Positions 57,868 to 64,000 of a DNA stretch of 64,000 nt are shown piece after piece. The notes beneath the pieces are model-generated. The model saw nothing but the letters and a program-made list of their open reading frames with translations, did no database searches and was not told the origin of the DNA. The DNA is taken from NCBI RefSeq assembly GCF_018831085.1, contig NZ_JAGPNM010000001.1:186001-250000 (forward strand). The letters are read 5' to 3'. This DNA is from Rheinheimera oceanensis. GTDB taxonomy: Bacteria; Pseudomonadota; Gammaproteobacteria; Enterobacterales; Alteromonadaceae. Both the position numbers and the translations under genes were made by a program. Positions within the stretch are counted from its first letter, which is position 1; each line of letters starts with the position of its first letter.

Positions 57868-60261
57868 CTAATCCTCATCCATGCTGCCATTTACTATTTC
57901 GGCGATTTCCGCTAACCGCACCAGGGCACGGCCATTAACTGATTTTTTCGGATACTGGCCGCGGCTGTTTTTCTCACCGGCTTCTACACCGGTTAGCAGG
58001 GTTAACGCCTCATCCACGGTTTTTACCACATACAAATGAAACTTCTGCTGTTTTACTGCGCTGATCACATCGTCATTCAGTACTAAATTCAGCTGATTAC
58101 TGGCCGGAATAATCACGCCCTGCTCGCCGGTTAAACCACGGCTTTGGCACAAGCGGAAGAAGCCCTCTATTTTCTCGTTTACGCCACCAATGGCCTGCAC
58201 CTGGCCATGCTGGTTAATTGACCCTGTTACCGCCAGGCTTTGTTTAATCGGGATATCAGTAATAGCCGATAACAGCGCACACACTTCGGCCAGCGAGGCG
58301 CTGTCGCCGTCGATATGGCCATAGCTTTGCTCCATAGCAATATTAGCCGACAGCGTTAACGGAAACTGCCGGGCATATTTCGCACCAAGGTAGCCGGTTA
58401 ACAGCAATACACCTTTAGAGTGAATGGCTTTACCCAGCTCAACCTCGCGTTCAATATCAACGACACCGCTGGAGCCGGCAAATACCGTAGCGCTAATGCG
58501 CGCCGGTGTACCAAAAGCGGTATCGCCGATTTCAAGTACGGTTAAGCCGTTAATTTTGCCCACGGCCAGGCCATCGGTATCAATTAAAATCTGGCCTTCC
58601 TGGATATCTTCCAAAAAGCCTTCGCTAATGCGGCCGGTGCGGTGCTGCTTGCCTTTCAGCGCCTGCTGAATATGCTCTGCCGTTAAGCTACTGCTGTGCT
58701 GCTGGCCGGCATAATAACAGGCTTCACGCACCAGCTCTAATACATCGGCAAAGCGGGCCGACAGCTTACGCTGATGCTCAGCCTGGCGAAAACTAAAGGT
58801 TAGCAGTTGTTTAAAACCACTGGCGGTCAGCTCGTCAATATTAAGCAGGCGCATTTGTTCACGAATTTGCATCGCCATATAGGTGATGGTTTCGGCGGTA
58901 TTGGGCAGGTAATGCTCAAAGTCGGCCAGCACCCGGAACAGCTCGTTAAACTCATCGTCAACGTCCTGAATAAGGTAATACAGATCGCGCGAGCCCAGCA
59001 GTACTACTTTGACATTCAGTGGTATTGCCCGCGGTGTAATAATGGTTGAATTGGTAACAGCATGCTCTGACAGGGTATCAATTAACAACTCGCCGGATTT
59101 CAGCGCCAGCTTAAGCGCATCCCACAGTTGCGGTTGTGTCAGCAGCCGGTCGGCATCGAGGATCAGGTAACCGCCGTTGGCACGGTGCAGGGCGCCAGGG
59201 CGGATCATGCGGTAATTGGTGTATAAAGAGCCGCTGTTAGAGTTGTATTCTACCCGGCCAAACAGGTTACCGTAGCTGGGGTTGGGCTCGAAAATAATCG
59301 GCGCGCCCGACATACTCTCGTAATGCACCAGCACGTTGGGCACAAATTCTTCAATAAAAATTTCCCGGTTGTCAGCCTCTTCCTGTTTTTCGGCTTCAGA
59401 TTCATCCGGCATCAGTTCCAGCACGGCTTTTACCAGGTGGCTGCGCATTTCACGAATGTAACGCAGCACGCCAAGTTCAGCGGCATAGTCGTGCTCCAGT
59501 TGTTTCAGCAGCGGTTTAATCGCCTGTTCTATGGTGTCTTTACGTAATGCACGCAGGCTTTCCGACAGTTCACGCTTCCACTGTGGTAATTCCAGCAACT
59601 GCTCATTCAGTATGGTTTCCAGCTCGCTGACCAGGCCATAAAAATACTGTCGTTGCTCTTCGGTTAATTTAGAGAACTCCTGATCGTCCAGCGGTTTGCC
59701 GTCGATAATCGGCGAAAAACTCACTGCGCCGTTCTCTTCGTACAACACAACGTTTTTTTCCAGCGCTTTGCTTTCTACCAGCTCAATCGCATTCTCGTAT
59801 TTATCGTCAAAGGCGCGGGCGATGGCTTTTTTCTTACGCTGGTAACCGGGGTTATCAAAGGCCGCCGGGAAGGTATCCAGCAGTTCATCGATCAGGGCTT
59901 CAATTTTTTTAACCAGAATTTTGCCCTCACCCGGCAGTAAACGCAGGGTATTGGGTACACGCTCGTCATCAAAGTTATTCAGGTAACACCACTCTTCCGG
60001 TGTGGCTTTTTCACTGGCGGCCTGCTGCAGTATATCCTGCACCAGCGTAAAGCGCCCTAATGCCGGCTCGCCCATTACGTAAAGGTTATAACCTGGCATA
60101 TCCATGCCAATGGCAAAAGCCAGTGCCGATTTGGCCCTGTCTTGGCCAATAAACGCCGGGATCAGTTGCTTAACATCCAGCGCCTGTTTAATCAGTTTAC
60201 TGTCCAGATGCGGCCCGAGTTGTTGTACTGTCAGTGCCAGAGGATTGAGGTGTTGGGTCAT
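57868..60261 (-). CDS. Lon-like AAA-type protease (LonC/YcbZ-type)
   Basis: 797 residues. An N-terminal region with a loose nucleotide-binding segment (GEPALGRFT near 60), a long helical insert at about 130-330, an AAA module with Walker B-like GYLILDADRLL at about 360, and a C-terminal Lon proteolytic domain. The catalytic dyad is Ser654 (DGDSAS) and Lys697 (GGVNEKIEG), separated by 43 residues as in Lon. Probably an ATP-dependent protease of the YcbZ/LonH group. It stands alone. Confidence 0.93.
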   Translation of the reverse strand: MTQHLNPLALTVQQLGPHLDSKLIKQALDVKQLIPAFIGQDRAKSALAFAIGMDMPGYNLYVMGEPALGRFTLVQDILQQAASEKATPEEWCYLNNFDDERVPNTLRLLPGEGKILVKKIEALIDELLDTFPAAFDNPGYQRKKKAIARAFDDKYENAIELVESKALEKNVVLYEENGAVSFSPIIDGKPLDDQEFSKLTEEQRQYFYGLVSELETILNEQLLELPQWKRELSESLRALRKDTIEQAIKPLLKQLEHDYAAELGVLRYIREMRSHLVKAVLELMPDESEAEKQEEADNREIFIEEFVPNVLVHYESMSGAPIIFEPNPSYGNLFGRVEYNSNSGSLYTNYRMIRPGALHRANGGYLILDADRLLTQPQLWDALKLALKSGELLIDTLSEHAVTNSTIITPRAIPLNVKVVLLGSRDLYYLIQDVDDEFNELFRVLADFEHYLPNTAETITYMAMQIREQMRLLNIDELTASGFKQLLTFSFRQAEHQRKLSARFADVLELVREACYYAGQQHSSSLTAEHIQQALKGKQHRTGRISEGFLEDIQEGQILIDTDGLAVGKINGLTVLEIGDTAFGTPARISATVFAGSSGVVDIEREVELGKAIHSKGVLLLTGYLGAKYARQFPLTLSANIAMEQSYGHIDGDSASLAEVCALLSAITDIPIKQSLAVTGSINQHGQVQAIGGVNEKIEGFFRLCQSRGLTGEQGVIIPASNQLNLVLNDDVISAVKQQKFHLYVVKTVDEALTLLTGVEAGEKNSRGQYPKKSVNGRALVRLAEIAEIVNGSMDED

Positions 60262-60408
60262 GTATTACCTTAGCTTAACCAGCTGTTATGGCGGCTATAC
60301 TAGCAAAAAGCGGCCCTGCTGTGCTGGTCAATTTCATTGTTTAGTTAAAGAAAAACCTGTTGTCGTCGATACAGTGCTTACCAAGGCATACAGTACACGG
60401 GGCAAATT

Positions 60409-60684
60409 ATGAACGAGACTTACCGCTTACAAAAAATCCGCAACCTGGGCGTGCGCCTGCAAGAGCTGGAATTAGTATCGTTAACTCCGGGTAAATCTTA
60501 CACCTCAGCTGCACTTAACTTTCTGTTTGCTGACCATGAATTAGAACGCCCAGCCGGTGTACCGCTGGAGCATACGCTAAAAACACTGGGAGCAGCTATC
60601 GTTAGTAAGCGTAAAGTACGCTTTGCCAGCCTTGACGCCGATGCCGTAATTGACTTTTTCTGCCGCTTTTACCGCGTACACTAA
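60409..60684 (+). CDS. Small conserved-looking protein, unknown
   Basis: 91 residues, no signal peptide. It is mixed charged and hydrophobic, ending DFFCRFYRVH. I do not recognise the family. It is supported by open frame length and codon use like its neighbours, but no strong ribosome site is seen. It lies between the Lon-like gene and the DoxX operon. Confidence 0.55.
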   Translation: MNETYRLQKIRNLGVRLQELELVSLTPGKSYTSAALNFLFADHELERPAGVPLEHTLKTLGAAIVSKRKVRFASLDADAVIDFFCRFYRVH

Positions 60685-60777
60685 CGCCTCGCAGCGCTGC
60701 AAATTAACACTGCGCTGAAATATATCTGCCTGCCGGCCGTTCTTATCCGTTAATTAATCTGATTACGGGGCCAGCAG

Positions 60778-61398
60778 ATGCAAGCGGCACTATCGTTCTA
60801 TCAATCCACCATTACACAAAGCCAGAAACTATCTGGTCTGGCACCGCTATTGCTAAGGTTATATCTGGCACCGGTGCTATTGCAGGCGGGCTGGAATAAA
60901 TATCAGCATTTTGACAGTACTGTCGCCTGGTTTGCCAATACTGACTGGGGTTTAGGTTTACCTGCTCCGGCGTTACTGGCTGCGCTGGCGATTGCAGCCG
61001 AAACCCTGGGCGCAGTATTTTTGCTACTGGGCTTATTTACCCGTTTAGTTAGCATTCCGCTGCTCATTACCATGCTGGTTGCCATTTTTGCCGTGCACTG
61101 GCCCAATGGCTGGCTGGCCATAGCTGACAGCAGCAGCTGGCTGGCCAACGAGCGGGTGATTAACTCGGCCGAACAGCTAAGCAAAGCCAAAGAGCTGTTA
61201 CAGCAACACGGCAATTATGACTGGCTTACCAGCAACGGTAATGTGGTCATTTTAAACAACGGTATCGAGTTTGCGGCCACTTACCTGATCATGTTAGTCA
61301 GCCTGTTTTTTAGCGGTGGTGGCCGCTATACCAGCCTTGATTACTGGCTATACCGCCAAAACACCATAAAAATGCAGCAAAGACCAGCTTATGAATAA
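60778..61398 (+). CDS. DoxX-family membrane protein
   Basis: 206 residues with four transmembrane segments at about 22-40, 62-84, 88-108 and 160-180, a DoxX pattern with APVLLQAGWNKYQHF at the start. It includes an extra loop at about 112-155. DoxX proteins act in redox or sulfur chemistry at the membrane; the role here is not known. Its last codons overlap the sigma start by 8 bases (ATGAATAA), the first junction of the operon. Confidence 0.9.
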   Translation: MQAALSFYQSTITQSQKLSGLAPLLLRLYLAPVLLQAGWNKYQHFDSTVAWFANTDWGLGLPAPALLAALAIAAETLGAVFLLLGLFTRLVSIPLLITMLVAIFAVHWPNGWLAIADSSSWLANERVINSAEQLSKAKELLQQHGNYDWLTSNGNVVILNNGIEFAATYLIMLVSLFFSGGGRYTSLDYWLYRQNTIKMQQRPAYE

Positions 61399-62050
61399 CA
61401 TTCATTTTTTGCCAGCGAAGCACAATAACGCTAGGCTATCAGCCAGTCCAGCAACGATTAACGCCAGTGCTATGCCAGAGCCATCACCAGATAATACAGT
61501 AGCACCAGCGCCGCATGTTGCGCTGATAAACCCCAGCGGCAGTAAAAATAAGCGCTATGAACAGTTGGTACAGCTTTACCATGCTGATATCTACCGCTAT
61601 GGCTACTGGTTGTGTAAAGACGCTAATATTGCCCAGGATTTAGTGCAGGAAACCTTTTTACGCGCCTGGAAACACCTGGACAGCCTGCTGGATGCCGCTG
61701 CAGCAAAATCCTGGTTAATTACCATTTTGCGCCGTGAAAATGCCCGCCGGTTTGAACGTAAACAATTTGACTATGATGACGCCACCGAGCAAGACAGCCT
61801 GCCCGACACAGCGCAAAGCAGTGCCGAACAAGATTACGATAACCATAAGCTACGTAATTATATGGCAGCGTTACCGGAAGAATACCGGGAGCCTCTGGTA
61901 ATGCAGGTTATTGGCGGTTTTAGCAGTGATGAAATAGCCAGCCTGCTGCAGCTGAATGTCAATACAGTTAACACCCGCTTGTTTCGTGCCCGTAAGCTAT
62001 TGCGTGAACAACTGAATATTAACCGGCATGGGGAGACTTACCATGAATAA
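61391..62050 (+). CDS. ECF-family RNA polymerase sigma factor
   Basis: 219 residues. A Pro/Ala-rich N-terminal extension (about 1-50) precedes region 2 (YEQLVQLYHADIYRYGYWLCKDANIAQDLVQETFLRAW) and region 4 (LPEEYREPLVMQVIGGFSSDEIASLLQLNVNTVNTRL). It should direct a small regulon and is paired with the DUF3379 gene, its likely partner. It overlaps both neighbours by 8 bases. Confidence 0.93.
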   Translation: MNNIHFLPAKHNNARLSASPATINASAMPEPSPDNTVAPAPHVALINPSGSKNKRYEQLVQLYHADIYRYGYWLCKDANIAQDLVQETFLRAWKHLDSLLDAAAAKSWLITILRRENARRFERKQFDYDDATEQDSLPDTAQSSAEQDYDNHKLRNYMAALPEEYREPLVMQVIGGFSSDEIASLLQLNVNTVNTRLFRARKLLREQLNINRHGETYHE

Positions 62051-62747
62051 CACTGAAGTACGCCGTATTTTACTGGTAGATCCCTTTAGCCGGGAACCTG
62101 CGGTACGCGATGCCTTAGCTCGGGATACTGCTCTACAGCAATTTGCCCTTGAGCTACAACAACAGCAGCGGGATCTGGAAGATGCCTTACAGGTAGCGGT
62201 ACCGCCTATGCTGGCAGAACACCTGCTGCAAATACCAGCACAGCAGCAACGTAAACCACTGCACCGCTGGTTTACGCCGCTGGCGCTGGCAGCCAGCATT
62301 GCGCTGGTATCAGTGCTGGGTTTACAGCTTTATCAACACAGTTTTGCGACAGATCTTGGCAGCCATGCGCTGGCGCATGTGTACCATGAGAATGACTACC
62401 TGCAACAGCATGCGCAAAGCCAGCCGCTTAGTGCAGTAAACCTGAAACTGGCCGATTTCAGCGCCAGCCTGCAAGACTGGCAGGATGAGATAATTTATGC
62501 CCGCTACTGCACCTTCCAGGGCGTACGGTCGTTACACCTGGCTGTGAAAACCGCCACCGGTTACGCCACCGTATTTATTGTGCCTAAAGAAGCTGAACTG
62601 GATTTTGTTGCCAGCTTTGCTGATAAACGTTATCAGGGATTAACCCTGGCCATGTCTAAAGCCAACGTAGTGGTAGTAAGTGACAACGCCGATGACTTGC
62701 AACACCTGCCACAGAAGCTGGCAGATAAACTGATTTTTTCTGCCTGA
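62043..62747 (+). CDS. DUF3379 protein, likely anti-sigma partner
   Basis: 234 residues from ATG 62043 with GGGGAG upstream; an in-frame ATG 15 bases earlier is less suitable. One transmembrane helix at about 78-96 splits a cytoplasmic N-terminus from a periplasmic part. DUF3379 genes usually follow ECF sigma genes and are thought to restrain the sigma factor; no zinc-binding anti-sigma motif is visible. It overlaps the sigma stop by 8 bases. Confidence 0.85.
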   Translation: MNNTEVRRILLVDPFSREPAVRDALARDTALQQFALELQQQQRDLEDALQVAVPPMLAEHLLQIPAQQQRKPLHRWFTPLALAASIALVSVLGLQLYQHSFATDLGSHALAHVYHENDYLQQHAQSQPLSAVNLKLADFSASLQDWQDEIIYARYCTFQGVRSLHLAVKTATGYATVFIVPKEAELDFVASFADKRYQGLTLAMSKANVVVVSDNADDLQHLPQKLADKLIFSA

Positions 62748-62760
62748 GGCGGAGCTACCT

Positions 62761-63585
62761 ATGCCTGCGATTCTTACCGGCACTGCGGCAGCTCCTGTCG
62801 GTAACCTGCAGCATTTGGGATTACAGGCATTTATGCCGCACCCTGCGCTGGCCGCCTGGGTGCAATGTTATTGGGTTATGCGCCTTACAACCTTACCCGC
62901 TGGCGGTTACAGGCAAACATTATATCCGGACGGTGGCAGCAGCCTGAATTTTTATTTTCAGCCCGGCCAGCCGCCACAGTGCCATTTTAACGGCAGCCAG
63001 ACACTAAGTACCTTACAGTTAACCGATACTCTGGACGCCGTTGGTATACGCTTTTATCCCGGCGGCGCTTTTCAGTTGCTTGGGCAGGATGCTCCTCTGT
63101 TACAGGGCGATGAAGTAAATGCTGCTGATTTTGGCATTCGTACCTTGCAGCCACTGCAACAGCAACTTGCTGCTACTGAGCATACCGCAGCACGGCTGCA
63201 ATATCTTGATCAGTGGTTGTTGCAACAAATGCAGCAACGTAATGCCAAAAGCAGCCACATTCAACAGGTGTTAGCGGTTTTATTGCAGCAACAAACAATG
63301 CCTTCGGTTAATGAGCTAAGCGCCGGAGTTAACCTGAGCCGGCGCCAGTTTGAGCGTAAATTCCTGCAACAGGTTGGCTTAACACCTGGCAAGTTAAAGC
63401 TGTTGCAACGGGTGCGCCATGCCAGACAACTGATTAACCTTAACCCGCAGCAGCCCCTAACCGATATTGCGCTTTGCAGCGGTTTTTATGATCAGGCGCA
63501 TTTTATTCATCAATTTCAGCACATTACCGGCCAGACACCCGGCCAGTACCGCCGCCGCAAACAAAACGAGTTCCGTATGTCGTAA
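62761..63585 (+). CDS. AraC-family regulator with DUF6597-like N-terminus
   Basis: 274 residues. An N-terminal cupin-like region (about 20-150, with YPDGGSSLNFYF) resembles the DUF6597 transcription-factor domain. An AraC helix-turn-helix pair follows at about 175-270, ending FYDQAHFIHQFQHITGQTPGQYRR. It starts 13 bases after the DUF3379 stop and is probably in the same operon. Confidence 0.88.
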   Translation: MPAILTGTAAAPVGNLQHLGLQAFMPHPALAAWVQCYWVMRLTTLPAGGYRQTLYPDGGSSLNFYFQPGQPPQCHFNGSQTLSTLQLTDTLDAVGIRFYPGGAFQLLGQDAPLLQGDEVNAADFGIRTLQPLQQQLAATEHTAARLQYLDQWLLQQMQQRNAKSSHIQQVLAVLLQQQTMPSVNELSAGVNLSRRQFERKFLQQVGLTPGKLKLLQRVRHARQLINLNPQQPLTDIALCSGFYDQAHFIHQFQHITGQTPGQYRRRKQNEFRMS

Positions 63586-63649
63586 AAATACAATTCTGCT
63601 TAAACACTATGCGCCACTATAGTGACTCCATCACCAAAAGGAGCACAAC

Positions 63650-64000
63650 ATGACGCCACGCATAGATCGTAACGATGTTTATAAACTGCAACCCACCTTA
63701 GTAAAAGCACTGGCGAGCCTGGGCGAAGCGGCCGGACAAGTAATTGAAGCCTCACTGGTGCATCTGTTGCACCTGCGCATATCACAGTTAAACGGTTGTG
63801 CCTTTTGCCTGCATATGCATGCAGCAGAAGCCCGCCACGACGGCGAGCAACAGCAACGGCTGGATGTACTGGCTGCCTGGCGGGAAACCCATTTTTTCTC
63901 CGCCCGCGAGCGCGCTGCACTGCGCTGGGCCGAAGCACTGACCCTGCTGGCCAGACAACAGGTATCTGACGATATATACACCGAACTTAGCGCCCAGTTC
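63650..64000 (+). CDS. Carboxymuconolactone decarboxylase/AhpD-like protein, 3' end outside the window
   Basis: First 117 codons of a gene that runs off the right edge. The CAFC motif (Cys-x-x-Cys at about 46-49) followed by HMH fits the AhpD-like peroxidase site. It lies 64 bases after the AraC gene in the same direction. AAAAGGAG precedes the ATG. It may remove peroxides; in this operon an oxidative-stress role is plausible. Confidence 0.88.
   Translation, partial: MTPRIDRNDVYKLQPTLVKALASLGEAAGQVIEASLVHLLHLRISQLNGCAFCLHMHAAEARHDGEQQQRLDVLAAWRETHFFSARERAALRWAEALTLLARQQVSDDIYTELSAQF

Overview
The window looks like chromosome of a free-living, aerobic, heterotrophic gammaproteobacterium of the Alteromonadales/Chromatiales type (Rheinheimera-, Alishewanella- or Arsukibacterium-like; genus is a guess from gene content). 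Reasons: the miaB-ybeZ-ybeY-ybeX-lnt block, a long-form isocitrate lyase, a Lon-like AAA protease, a DUF3379 anti-sigma partner, several TonB/TPR/PKD-type surface proteins and abundant c-di-GMP and chemotaxis modules. No phage, insertion sequence, CRISPR array or integrase was seen. Most of the window is ordinary chromosomal coding sequence with short gaps.

Layout. 1-2322: a truncated lipoprotein prolyl oligopeptidase and a Phe-Thr-Phe tRNA operon with a clear promoter. 2.5-9.0 kb: a BarA-like hybrid histidine kinase, then on the minus strand a PKD-type lipoprotein and, upstream of it, an unusual winged-helix/transmembrane/receiver protein. 9.2-14.0 kb: the glyoxylate shunt, with aceA and aceB on the minus strand and a LysR gene between them. 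14.2-19.0 kb: a DUF2726 protein, a YjfB-type motility protein, a chemoreceptor gene broken by a frameshift and an intact PAS chemoreceptor. 19.2-23.1 kb: a DUF4397-like lipoprotein, a CpxRA-like two-component pair, a single-domain receiver and a 37-residue ORF. 23.2-32.9 kb: a phytate locus, with a TonB-dependent receptor and a beta-propeller phytase on one strand, and on the other a degenerate GGDEF protein, an AraC regulator, a metallophosphoesterase, a Sel1-repeat protein and a Cys-rich protein. 33-45.8 kb: transporters, a second S9 peptidase, an MFS/LysR divergent pair, a HopJ-family protein, Ada-AlkA plus Ogt alkylation repair, an outer-membrane barrel, pirin, mtnN and a CbiB-like membrane protein. 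45.9-50.4 kb: a 1500-residue periplasmic-propeller sensor with PAS, GGDEF and EAL-type domains. 50.5-57.7 kb: a DMT exporter, the miaB-ybeZ-ybeY-ybeX-lnt cluster and a GNAT enzyme. 57.9-60.3 kb: a Lon-like protease. 60.4-64.0 kb: a small unknown gene and a DoxX/ECF-sigma/DUF3379/AraC/carboxymuconolactone-decarboxylase-like operon that runs off the end.

How they work together: the aceA-LysR-aceB arrangement suggests local control of growth on acetate or fatty acids. The receptor, phytase and phosphoesterase suggest uptake and dephosphorylation of phytate or related organic phosphate. The sigma operon uses overlapping stop/start codons at two junctions and is probably translationally coupled. 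The most unusual observations are the winged-helix protein whose receiver domain is predicted to lie in the periplasm (8097-8975), and a modular family of hairpin-rich intergenic repeats at about 12.0, 51.4 and 57.8 kb, with one pair change that preserves a shared stem.
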